NCBI RefSeq assembly: GCF_013375035.1
Contig: NZ_CP056032.1
Location: 5,578,001 to 5,642,000 of the forward strand
From: Spirosoma sp. KUDC1026
Lineage (GTDB): Bacteria; Bacteroidota; Bacteroidia; Cytophagales; Spirosomataceae
Direction of reading: 5' to 3'
DNA length: 64,000 bases
The notes beneath the pieces were generated by a model, which did no database searches, was not told the DNA's origin, and was given only the letters and a program-made list of their open reading frames with translations. Of this stretch, positions 46,103-53,584 are shown piece after piece. Within the stretch, counting starts at the first letter, position 1. Each line of letters begins with the position of its first letter. Both the position numbers and the translations under genes were made by a program.

Positions 46103-47476
46103 ATGTCTACTCCAGAAGGTATCGGTTCGCTTGTTATCGTCGGCTTTCTTATCCAGTACCTGCGGAAGTTTCTGGACACGAAAAATCGTGTTCCCCAATG
46201 GGATAAACTACTGGGGCTGTTCTGGCCATTCGTCGGTATTTTGTACGGTATCGGCGCGCTTCTGCACATCAGGGATATAACGGCCTGGTGGTTCTGGGGC
46301 GGGGCGGGTGCGTTTCTCTGCTACGTGGTCTGGCAGATGCGTGATTTTCGCCCGGCCCGGCCGGTGTTAACAGCACTGGCTCCCTTCTTCGGGATTCTGT
46401 TTCTGAATAGTCTGATCGCAGCTATCGCACCCAAATTTCACAAAGTCAACAACGATTACTTCGAGTCGGCCATTACGTTTACTTACCTGTGGTTATTTGC
46501 TTTTATCTACGTCGCCAACCGGCAGAAAAAAGCTGAGGAGCAGCTCCAGCTCGAACGGCAGCAGGAAGCGGAAGCCCGGCAGGTTATCGAAGCCCGCCGG
46601 TCGGAACTGGAAGTACTCGTAGCCGAACGTACTGCCGAGATTACCCGCCAGAAAGAAGACCTCGAAAAAGCGCTGGCCGACTTAAAAGCCACGCAGACGC
46701 AACTGATCCAGAGTGAGAAAATGGCATCGCTCGGTGAATTGACGGCCGGGATCGCCCACGAAATTCAGAATCCGCTCAATTTCGTCAATAACTTTTCTGA
46801 GGTCAGTGCGGAGTTGATCGATGAACTGGAAGAAGAACGAAAACAATCCAACCGCGACCCGGACCTGGAAGCCGAAATACTGGCCGACCTGAAGCAAAAC
46901 CTCGAAAAGATTACCCACCACGGCGGGCGGGCCGCCAGCATTGTCCGGGGGATGCTGCAGCACTCCCGCACCAGTTCCGGTCAGCGCGAACCAACCGACC
47001 TGAATGGCCTAACCGATGAATACCTCCGCCTGGCATATCATGGCCTGCGAGCGAAAGATAAATCCTTTAACGCTACGCTGGTCTCCGAACTGGACCCCTC
47101 CTTGAAACCGATTCCGTTGTTGGCGCAGGATATGGGCCGAGTGTTGCTTAATCTGTTCACCAACGCCTTTTACGCCGTTCACCAGCGGCAGAAACAAAAT
47201 CCATCAGCGGATTTCAAACCCACCGTTACCGTCCGGACACAGAGCATCGGCAATCAGGTTCAGATTACAGTCAGCGATAACGGTACGGGTATTCCCGAAG
47301 ACGTGAAAGCCAAAATCTTTCAGCCCTTTTTCACGACGAAACCCACCGGAGAAGGTACGGGCTTGGGGCTCTCACTCGCCTACGACATTGTAACCAAGGG
47401 GCATAACGGCACCCTCACTGTCGACAGTCAGGAAGGCCAGGGAACGACCTTTTTCATTACGTTACCGCTCTACTAG
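46103..47476 (+). CDS. Membrane sensor histidine kinase
   Basis: This 457-residue protein has four to five membrane helices (residues about 5-140) without a recognised extracellular ligand domain. A coiled coil follows (about 141-205, EEQLQLERQQEAEARQVIEA), then HisKA with SLGELTAGIAHEIQNPLNFV (His219) and HATPase_c with NLFTNAFYAV (N box), DNGTGIP (G1) and GTGLGLSLAYDIV (G2). It phosphorylates a response regulator; the two receivers encoded just downstream are the likely targets. The ATG at 46103 is preferred; an earlier in-frame ATG at 45944 lies inside the preceding gene. It begins 118 bases after the transporter-cNMP gene. Confidence 0.92.
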   Translation: MSTPEGIGSLVIVGFLIQYLRKFLDTKNRVPQWDKLLGLFWPFVGILYGIGALLHIRDITAWWFWGGAGAFLCYVVWQMRDFRPARPVLTALAPFFGILFLNSLIAAIAPKFHKVNNDYFESAITFTYLWLFAFIYVANRQKKAEEQLQLERQQEAEARQVIEARRSELEVLVAERTAEITRQKEDLEKALADLKATQTQLIQSEKMASLGELTAGIAHEIQNPLNFVNNFSEVSAELIDELEEERKQSNRDPDLEAEILADLKQNLEKITHHGGRAASIVRGMLQHSRTSSGQREPTDLNGLTDEYLRLAYHGLRAKDKSFNATLVSELDPSLKPIPLLAQDMGRVLLNLFTNAFYAVHQRQKQNPSADFKPTVTVRTQSIGNQVQITVSDNGTGIPEDVKAKIFQPFFTTKPTGEGTGLGLSLAYDIVTKGHNGTLTVDSQEGQGTTFFITLPLY

Positions 47477-47532
47477 TGCATTTCACACTAGAACCCTCTG
47501 TTTCCCGGAAACAGGGGTCAGGCTAAATTGCT

Positions 47533-47540
47533 TATCTTTG
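47533..47540 (+). promoter_or_regulatory. Candidate -7 box of the receiver/cyclase pair
   Basis: TATCTTTG, an exact TAnnTTTG match, lies 22 bases before the ATG at 47562 and just after a hairpin CTGTTTCC-C-GGAAACAG (about 47499-47515) that follows the kinase gene. The two receiver genes may thus form their own operon. Confidence 0.45.
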
Positions 47541-47561
47541 ACCAGCTCAGACCAGCCCTAC

Positions 47562-47939
47562 ATGAAGATTTTAGTAGTTGACGACGAAGCCGATATCAAA
47601 GACCTGTTTGAACAGCGCTTCCGGCGCGAAATCCGCGCCGGGGAGTTCGACCTGGCGTTTGCCAACTCCGGTGAACAAGCGCTGACCTACCTGCAGGGGC
47701 ATGCATCAGAAGTCGTTCTGATTCTGTCGGACATCAACATGCCGGGCATGAGCGGGTTTGAACTGCTACGTCATATTCGTAGTGATTTCACAACCCCGCC
47801 CCCGCCGGTTGTCATGATGATTACCGCCTATGGCGACTCCAGTTCGCATGAGCAGGCGGTAACCCTGGGCGCTAACGATTTTCTGACCAAGCCGCTCGAT
47901 TTTGCGATTCTTAAACAAAAACTTCGTGAACTGGCATGA
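47562..47939 (+). CDS. Single-domain response regulator
   Basis: The 125-residue receiver domain stands alone. [11 protein letters not shown] carries the acidic pair, [13 protein letters not shown] the phospho-acceptor Asp, MMITAYGD the conserved Thr, and FLTKPLD the conserved Lys. With no output domain it may relay or buffer phosphate between the upstream kinase and the next protein. Its stop overlaps the start of the receiver-cyclase gene by four bases (ATGA), which indicates translational coupling. An in-frame ATG at 47538 would add eight residues and overlap the promoter box. Confidence 0.93.
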   Translation: MKILVVDDEADIKDLFEQRFRREIRAGEFDLAFANSGEQALTYLQGHASEVVLILSDINMPGMSGFELLRHIRSDFTTPPPPVVMMITAYGDSSSHEQAVTLGANDFLTKPLDFAILKQKLRELA

Positions 47940-48982
47940 ATGCTAAAGTACTGGTGGTTGACGATGAAACCGATCTTGAGCTGCTGATCAAGCAGAAATT
48001 CCGGCGGCAGATTCGGGAGAAGCGGTACGAGTTTGTCTTTGCGCACGATGGGCACGAAGCACTCAGCCTTCTTGATCAGCAGCCGGATATTGACCTGGTC
48101 CTGACGGATCTGAACATGCCGGGCATGGACGGTCTCACGCTGCTATTACGTCTGCACGAGAGCAACCCCATGATGAAGGCGGTTATCGTATCGGCGTATG
48201 GCGACATGGACAACATTCGTACCGCCATGAACCGGGGCGCCTTCGATTTTTTGACCAAGCCTGTTAACTTCGATGACCTGGAGGTAACGATGCAGAAGAC
48301 ACTGGCTCATGTGGCCCAGCTTCGGCAAACGCTGCAGGCCGTTAAGGAAAACAACATTCTGCGGATGTACGTCGATGAGTCGGTGCTGACGTTCATGAGC
48401 CGGAGCGAGTTTGAAACCTCGCTCTCAGCCAGTGAGACCATTATGGCTACGGTCATGTTTATCGACATCTGCGGCTTTACCGCCATCGCCGAACGCGAAT
48501 CGGCCGATCGGGTGGTAAAGCTGGTTAACCGGTATTTCGACGTAATGGTCAAGGAAATTCTGGCCCAGAACGGCCACGTTGACAAATTCATGGGCGATGC
48601 GGTAATGGCCGTTTTTCGGGGTGAGTACCATTTTGATCGGGCGCTTGAAGCCGCGATTGGGGTACGGAATCAGATTGGTCAGTTAGAAGATAACCTACCC
48701 GGTCAGCCCGGCTATCATCCACAGGTAGCTATCGGTATCAATACCGGCGAGATGGTATCGGGCAATATTGGTTCGGCCGCGCTGAAACGGCTCGATTACA
48801 CGGTCATTGGCGATGCGGTTAATACGGCCCAGCGCCTGCAATCCGTGGCCCAGCCGGGGCAGATCGTTATTTCCGAAACCGCCCAGCAAACCATTGCCGA
48901 ATCGTTCACCTGCGAACGTATCGGCGAGGTATCGTTGAAAAATAAAACGGCTCCGGTTGTGGTGTATAACGTAGTGGGGTAA
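47936..48982 (+). CDS. Response regulator with class III adenylate cyclase domain
   Basis: This 348-residue cytoplasmic protein has an N-terminal receiver (acidic DDE, phospho-Asp58 in [10 protein letters not shown], Lys108 in LTKPV) and a C-terminal class III nucleotidyl cyclase. Catalytic residues look complete: metal Asp177 in MFIDICGF and Asp221 in [12 protein letters not shown], substrate Lys217 and Thr289 (DYTVIGD), and transition-state Asn296 and Arg300 (DAVNTAQRL). The Lys/Thr pair favours ATP, so cAMP is the likely product. A kinase is encoded just upstream and the neighbour at 42823 has a cyclic-nucleotide-binding domain, so a short kinase-cyclase-effector circuit is inferred. Confidence 0.93.
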   Translation: MNAKVLVVDDETDLELLIKQKFRRQIREKRYEFVFAHDGHEALSLLDQQPDIDLVLTDLNMPGMDGLTLLLRLHESNPMMKAVIVSAYGDMDNIRTAMNRGAFDFLTKPVNFDDLEVTMQKTLAHVAQLRQTLQAVKENNILRMYVDESVLTFMSRSEFETSLSASETIMATVMFIDICGFTAIAERESADRVVKLVNRYFDVMVKEILAQNGHVDKFMGDAVMAVFRGEYHFDRALEAAIGVRNQIGQLEDNLPGQPGYHPQVAIGINTGEMVSGNIGSAALKRLDYTVIGDAVNTAQRLQSVAQPGQIVISETAQQTIAESFTCERIGEVSLKNKTAPVVVYNVVG

Positions 48983-49011
48983 AGCGACAAATAAACGAAA
49001 GACAGAAAGCG

Positions 49012-49059
49012 ATACTAGTAAGAAGGCCAGTCTATGCAGACTGGCCTTCTTACTAGTAT
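49012..49059. terminator. Convergent terminator hairpin
   Basis: A 22-bp perfect stem (49012-49033 with 49038-49059, core AAGAAGGCCAGTCT) with loop ATGC lies between the cyclase gene (+) and the ABC permease gene (-). Confidence 0.85.
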
Positions 49060-49070
49060 TGGGTGGTTCA

Positions 49071-50342
49071 TTAGTCCTCAGCCAGTGTTCGGGAAATATT
49101 CATGCGATAAACGCCGATAGCAGGCAGAGCCGCAGCCAGCAAGCCAATCAGGATGGCCACCCCGAGCAGAATCCACTCTTCGGGCAGAATGCCAAACGCG
49201 GCCAGGTCGTAATGATATTCCGACGACACGCTGGCGGAGAATAACCATAAACCGACACGACTGACCAGAATACCCAGCACGAACCCGATCAAGGCCAGTA
49301 CCAGCCCTTCCAGCAATAACATGCCGAACAGCTGCGCCCGCGTCGCACCCATCGACAGCATCAGGGCCATTTCGTAACGCCGTTCTTTCAGTGAATTGTA
49401 GAGTGATACAAAAACGCTAATGCCTGAAATCAGCATAATTACAATAGCCAGGCCACGTAGCGTTTCGATACCAACGCCGAACAGCGAAAACAGTCGGTTG
49501 ATCTCGATATTAGGCAGGGCTGCCTGTAGTTTAGAGTTGCTGTTGATTCCCCGCGCGATCATCATTCCCAGCGGATTCCGGAATTTGATCAGCATGCTGG
49601 TGATTTCGCGCGGAGCTTCCTCGTGATCATGATCTTCGTGGACTTCGCCTTCTTCATGCTCGTCGTGCCCTTCACCCTCGTCATGGTGCTCATCGTGCTC
49701 CTCGTGGGCTTCACCTTCTTCATGCTCATGATCATGAATGGCCCAGACGCTGGAAACCGGTGTCAGCACCAGTTGATCAGCTACCGTATTGCTGCCGTTG
49801 AGTACTCCAACCACTTTGTATTTCGTATCGCCGTGCACATCGCCCCCTTCATCGAGACCGTGCGAACCGGCAAACGTATCGCCTAGTTTCAGGCCCGTTA
49901 CCTGCGCCACCCGTGGCCCGATCACGACTTCCAGATCTTTTTGAAACAGCCGCCCCTGCGCTACCGTAGCCCCGAAGTGATCGAGGTACTTCTTATTAGT
50001 ACCCACAATTCGGAACGACCGGTAATTGTCGCCCATCGCCAGCGGAATGGCGGTTTTGATCATTGGGTTCCGGGTCAGCTTTTCGGCCTCCTCCATTGGA
50101 ATGTTTCCCGTCGGCGAATCGATCTGGTAAATGCTTGACAAAATCAGCTGCAGCGGACTCCCCTTGGCGCCCAGCACCATGTCGATCCCCCGAATATTCT
50201 TGCGAAACTGATCATCCAGTTGTTTGTTGAGCAGCAGCAGCAACGAGATAATGGTGATTCCAAACGTCATCAGCAGTCCACTCAGGAAGCTGTTCAGCGG
50301 TTTGTCTTTCAGGTTACTCCAGCTAATTCGGAAGAGATTCAT
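49071..50342 (-). CDS. ABC transporter permease (MacB/FtsX-like) with a His-rich periplasmic loop
   Basis: The 423-residue protein has the MacB/LolE topology: an N-terminal helix (FLSGLLMTFGITIISLLLLL), a large periplasmic domain, and three C-terminal helices with the FtsX segment (LYNSLKERRYEMALMLSMGA). Residues 203-242 hold 12 histidines among Glu and Asp, from AIHDHEHEEG to HEDHDHEE, a likely Zn2+ or Ni2+ binding insertion within the periplasmic domain. No ATPase gene lies next to it, so the partner must be encoded elsewhere. It may extract a lipoprotein or export a metal-linked substrate. This is inference; the family is built for mechanotransmission rather than classical import. Confidence 0.86.
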   Translation of the reverse strand: MNLFRISWSNLKDKPLNSFLSGLLMTFGITIISLLLLLNKQLDDQFRKNIRGIDMVLGAKGSPLQLILSSIYQIDSPTGNIPMEEAEKLTRNPMIKTAIPLAMGDNYRSFRIVGTNKKYLDHFGATVAQGRLFQKDLEVVIGPRVAQVTGLKLGDTFAGSHGLDEGGDVHGDTKYKVVGVLNGSNTVADQLVLTPVSSVWAIHDHEHEEGEAHEEHDEHHDEGEGHDEHEEGEVHEDHDHEEAPREITSMLIKFRNPLGMMIARGINSNSKLQAALPNIEINRLFSLFGVGIETLRGLAIVIMLISGISVFVSLYNSLKERRYEMALMLSMGATRAQLFGMLLLEGLVLALIGFVLGILVSRVGLWLFSASVSSEYHYDLAAFGILPEEWILLGVAILIGLLAAALPAIGVYRMNISRTLAED

Positions 50343-50391
50343 TGGGTTTGATCAATCGACTAGATTTGGATAATGAGGGTACTAGGTGACG

Positions 50392-50823
50392 TTACAAGTC
50401 CAGTTTAAAATGGTGGCTGGCAATGTTAAAGCGTTTGTTCAGATACAGCCGGTGCGCATCGTACCGGGCCGGATTCTGCCCCGAATCAAGCGATACACTC
50501 TGATACCCCTCCCGACGGGCAAAATCGATAATGAAATCAAGCAACGCTCCCGCATAGCCCTTTCCCCGCGCTTCGGGCAGCGTCGACAGATCGTCAATAT
50601 ACAGCGTCTTACCGCTATACAGCAAATTCATCGTGCGGTACCCCATAACAGCCGGTGCGTTTTCATCGCCGTTGTCTACAAACGCCAGCTCGAAATGGTC
50701 ATTTGCCTGCTGAAACCGAATCCGTTCAAACGCCAGCTCCTCGCTTAATTGCGACCGCAGGGCCAGCATGGCGGGCAGACACCGACGAATGTCTTCATCG
50801 GTCCGGGCGATACGGATGGTCAT
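50392..50823 (-). CDS. GNAT family N-acetyltransferase
   Basis: This 143-residue protein has the GNAT acetyl-CoA motif A (LYIDDLSTLPEARGKGYAGA, with the R/Q-x-x-G-x-G/A type RGKGYAG) and motif B (GYQSVSLDSGQNPARYDAHR, then LYLNKRFN). It transfers an acetyl group to an amine; the substrate is unknown. Its start overlaps the hemC stop by four bases (ATGA), so the two are translated as a coupled pair. Confidence 0.87.
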   Translation of the reverse strand: MTIRIARTDEDIRRCLPAMLALRSQLSEELAFERIRFQQANDHFELAFVDNGDENAPAVMGYRTMNLLYSGKTLYIDDLSTLPEARGKGYAGALLDFIIDFARREGYQSVSLDSGQNPARYDAHRLYLNKRFNIASHHFKLDL

Positions 50824-51746
50824 AGCGCAGCGCGGATATTCTGGAGTAATTCATCACCACCCCGCTCCAGAATGGCTTCGGCCAGCGAGTGCCCCAGGGC
50901 CGGCGCTTCTGACGATGGTCCCGCGAAGCTTTCTCGCAGAAACTCGCTTCCGTCCAGGCTTACCAGTCCACCCGTCAAACTGATGGTCTGCTCATCGGTC
51001 CAGGTTGCGAGCGCGAACGAGGGGATACTGCATCCCCCTTCCAGCCGCGCCAGGAACGAACGCTCGGCCAGCAGACACGCTTCGGTAGCCTCATGGTTTA
51101 CCAGTTGGCGGATTGCCTGTTTCAGCTCGGCATTTAGGCTAACCGACGCTTCTATGGCTACACTTCCCTGGCCAACGGCGGGCGTAAAATCAGTCACGGG
51201 CAGGTGCTCCACAATCAGATCATCGTAGCCCATCCGGTGCACGCCGGCAAAAGCTAACAATAGTGCATCGCACTGGCCTTCGTCCAGTTTCCGCAGCCGC
51301 GTTTGCAGATTTCCCCGCATATCGACCGTAGCCAGATGTGGACAAAAGTGCTTTAACATAGCTACCCGGCGCGTTGACGACGTACCAATCCGGAACGCTT
51401 CGCCACTGGTGAGCGACAGGTTTTTATTACGGCTAACCAGTACGTCATTGGCCTGTTCACGTTCGGTCAAGGCAATGATTTCCAGATCCGGCGGCAGACT
51501 TGACGGCAGATCTTTGGCGCTGTGTACGGCAATATCAATCGAACCATCACGCAGTTGATCTTCCAGCTCCTGGGTGAATATGCCCTTCGATCCGATTTTA
51601 GATAACGAGCGATCCAGTATGACGTCGCCTTTTGTTTGGATAATCACCAACGACGTTTCAATGCCACCCGCTTCCAATAAACGCTGAATATATTCGGCCT
51701 GCCAGCGGGCGAGCAAACTCCCCCGCGTTCCAATGTTCACATGCAT
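50820..51746 (-). CDS. hemC: Porphobilinogen deaminase (hydroxymethylbilane synthase)
   Basis: The 308-residue enzyme shows NIGTRGSLLARWQAEYIQ, HSAKDLPSSLPP with the catalytic Asp79, GTSSTRRVAML, MRGNLQTRLRKLD, and EGGCSIPSFA with Cys239 that attaches the dipyrromethane cofactor. It polymerises four porphobilinogen units to hydroxymethylbilane in haem synthesis. Length is standard. It is the first gene of a hemC-GNAT pair with a TAnnTTTG box only a few bases before its ATG. Confidence 0.96.
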   Translation of the reverse strand: MHVNIGTRGSLLARWQAEYIQRLLEAGGIETSLVIIQTKGDVILDRSLSKIGSKGIFTQELEDQLRDGSIDIAVHSAKDLPSSLPPDLEIIALTEREQANDVLVSRNKNLSLTSGEAFRIGTSSTRRVAMLKHFCPHLATVDMRGNLQTRLRKLDEGQCDALLLAFAGVHRMGYDDLIVEHLPVTDFTPAVGQGSVAIEASVSLNAELKQAIRQLVNHEATEACLLAERSFLARLEGGCSIPSFALATWTDEQTISLTGGLVSLDGSEFLRESFAGPSSEAPALGHSLAEAILERGGDELLQNIRAAL

Positions 51747-51753
51747 AGTTCCG

Positions 51754-51761
51754 CAAAGTTA
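51754..51761 (-). promoter_or_regulatory. Candidate -7 box of hemC
   Basis: The minus strand reads TAACTTTG, an exact TAnnTTTG match, ending eight bases before the hemC ATG. If used, the transcript would be nearly leaderless. Confidence 0.5.
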
Positions 51762-52009
51762 CGATCTAAATAGTGTGAAAAACAGGCTTTAATCGCTTAC
51801 TGCTGTAGAAGCTGAACCCCACACTTGACCAAAAGCGCAACACTGCTTTCCACACTTTTTGATACTAGTTAGGGTATAAAGGGACAAAAAGTCGCAATCT
51901 GAGTAGCGACTTCCCCATTTTTCTGCCATTCTGACCGCTCAGGGCCTTTTTATAACTTAGGCACGTGGTTTGTTTATCAATAGACATCAGACAGTAAACA
52001 GCGATTCCT

Positions 52010-52417
52010 ATGAAAGCAATAGAAAATGTGTTTCAGGGTACGGGCGGGCAGATCGATCTGCTGAATACGCTCTACGGCGGTTCAAGTCAGACAACGATGA
52101 ATGTAGAGCGTGAAGATGAACGTCTGCTTATTACCCTGTCGGCTCCCGGCGTAAAAACCAACTCTTTTAACGTACTTGTTGAAGGTAATAAATTGGTTTT
52201 ATATACACTTTTGGTCGGTAATTCCATGAATCAGAGCGGTGAAGGTATCAGTCAGCGCTTGGCCGTTCCGATGTTTCTAAGGGCTCTGGACATTCCTTCG
52301 TTCGTTGATGCAGACAATATTGAAGCTGTGCACGAACACGGAAAAGTAACGGTTTCATTGCCTTTCAAAGACGAAGAGCATATGCACCGACGCATTGATA
52401 TTAAAGATCTTTTCTAA
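52010..52417 (+). CDS. Small heat-shock (Hsp20/alpha-crystallin-like) protein
   Basis: The 135-residue protein has an alpha-crystallin-type beta-sandwich: TTMNVEREDERLLITLSAPG, the core strand EGNKLVLYTLL, and near the end EHGKVTVSLPFKDEEHMHRR, where family members have A-x-x-x-N-G-V-L. The fit is partial. It would act as an ATP-independent holdase. The gene is alone, preceded by 260 non-coding bases and followed by a terminator. Confidence 0.68.
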   Translation: MKAIENVFQGTGGQIDLLNTLYGGSSQTTMNVEREDERLLITLSAPGVKTNSFNVLVEGNKLVLYTLLVGNSMNQSGEGISQRLAVPMFLRALDIPSFVDADNIEAVHEHGKVTVSLPFKDEEHMHRRIDIKDLF

Positions 52418-52458
52418 TCATTCCTTCCGGGGTTGTTTCCCTGTAGCCTATACATCTC

Positions 52459-52488
52459 GAGGTCGTTTCTACGGAAACGGCCTTTTTG
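52459..52488 (+). terminator. Rho-independent terminator
   Basis: GGTCGTTTC (52461-52469) pairs with GAAACGGCC (52474-52482; one G-T pair) and is followed by TTTTTG. Confidence 0.8.
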
Positions 52489-52595
52489 TTTCTGCCCCGG
52501 CCCACTGCTATATAAAGTCTGATCATTTACGCGTCATTCTCAAAAACGTACCGTCTTTTCTGCTTTTCCATACTTCGTTTGAGATTATTATTTTT

Positions 52596-52621
52596 ATATA
52601 TAATTTTCTTATATATTTTTG
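52596..52621 (+). promoter_or_regulatory. Candidate promoter and PadR operator
   Basis: An ATATATAA/TTATATAT dyad (52596-52603 and 52609-52616) overlaps the exact TAnnTTTG box TATTTTTG (52614-52621), 30 bases before the padR ATG. The arrangement fits negative autoregulation by the PadR protein. This is inference. Confidence 0.5.
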
Positions 52622-52651
52622 TTTCATACAAACCAAGACGTATAGAACTAT

Positions 52652-53005
52652 ATGGATTCGACAAACGGTGAATTCTTGCGGGGAACGCTTAAAACTATCG
52701 TCCTCCGATTGCTGGCTCAGCAGGGGAGAATGTATGGCTATGAAATTACGCAGGCTGTTGAGGAACGAACCGGTGGTGAACTGCTCCTTACATTCGGTGC
52801 TCTTTATCCAGTGCTTCACAAACTGGAAGCCGACGGGCTATTAACAACCGAAAGTCAGGAAGTTGACGGGCGCCTGCGCAAATACTATATGCTTACCCCA
52901 ACAGGCAATCAGGTTGCGGTTCGAAAAGCGGACGACTTTGAGCGTTTTGTGCAGCTGATACGCTTACTTATCAATCCTGCCCCAAGCGTACCGCTTGGCC
53001 AATAA
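52652..53005 (+). CDS. PadR family transcriptional regulator
   Basis: The 117-residue protein has a winged helix-turn-helix typical of PadR: GTLKTIVLRLLAQQGRMYGY, ITQAVEERTG, LLLTFGALYPVLHKLEADGL, and the wing TTESQEVDGRLRKYYMLTPT. Length fits short PadR subfamily proteins that control membrane proteins or transporters. The next gene encodes a two-helix membrane protein and the one after a secreted acylase, so these three may be one PadR-controlled unit. Confidence 0.92.
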   Translation: MDSTNGEFLRGTLKTIVLRLLAQQGRMYGYEITQAVEERTGGELLLTFGALYPVLHKLEADGLLTTESQEVDGRLRKYYMLTPTGNQVAVRKADDFERFVQLIRLLINPAPSVPLGQ

Positions 53006-53046
53006 TCCCTGGATAGTTCTATTCCTATTTTATTCCCCTCCGACAC

Positions 53047-53544
53047 ATGGAAAAACTCTCCCGCGACCAACTAAACCAGGTGTCGCACCATATCCAGCAG
53101 ACTAATCCTCATCAGGCATTACAGACTGAATTGATAGACCATCTGGCTACTATTATTGAGCAACGAATGGATCAGGGTTCAGATTTTCAAACTGCTTTTG
53201 ATCAGGCCAAACAACAGGCGAGCCCACAAGCCTTATCGCACCTGGAACAGCTCTACGCGCGGGAGTTCATGTCCCGGTTTTTGGTACCAGCTACGGGCCG
53301 GGCAGGCGTTAAATCCAGGCACCGCTTAGCCGCCAAACCACTTCGGAATATGCTCCTGTCCAGCGTCATAACTCTGCTGCTTTTAATGGGTGTCCTTGTT
53401 GGGATCAGTCGCCCGCTGGCCATCCCGCTCGGGGCGTTTCAGCCCGTCTGGGGAGCCGCGTTGCTGGGATTATCGGGTGTAACTCTTTTCCGGTGGTGGC
53501 TGACTCGTCGGCTCCGTAAACCGAAGCGGATGCAGACTACCTGA
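53047..53544 (+). CDS. PadR-associated membrane protein, unknown function
   Basis: This 165-residue protein has a helical N-terminal domain (LSRDQLNQVSHHIQQTNPHQ, LIDHLATIIEQRMDQGSDFQ), as in small proteins co-encoded with PadR regulators in Bacteroidota, and then two membrane helices (NMLLSSVITLLLLMGVLVGI; VWGAALLGLSGVTLFRWWLT). It begins 41 bases after padR. By analogy it might transmit a membrane signal to the regulator. No enzyme motif is seen. Confidence 0.7.
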   Translation: MEKLSRDQLNQVSHHIQQTNPHQALQTELIDHLATIIEQRMDQGSDFQTAFDQAKQQASPQALSHLEQLYAREFMSRFLVPATGRAGVKSRHRLAAKPLRNMLLSSVITLLLLMGVLVGISRPLAIPLGAFQPVWGAALLGLSGVTLFRWWLTRRLRKPKRMQTT

Positions 53545-53584
53545 CTTTGTCTCCAGCAGTTCCCTTTCCTAACCTCCTTCCCTG

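Noticed and set aside
52395..52844. 149-residue ORF overlapping the Hsp20 end and padR start
   Set aside because: Overlaps two better genes in other frames and runs through a terminator and promoter region.
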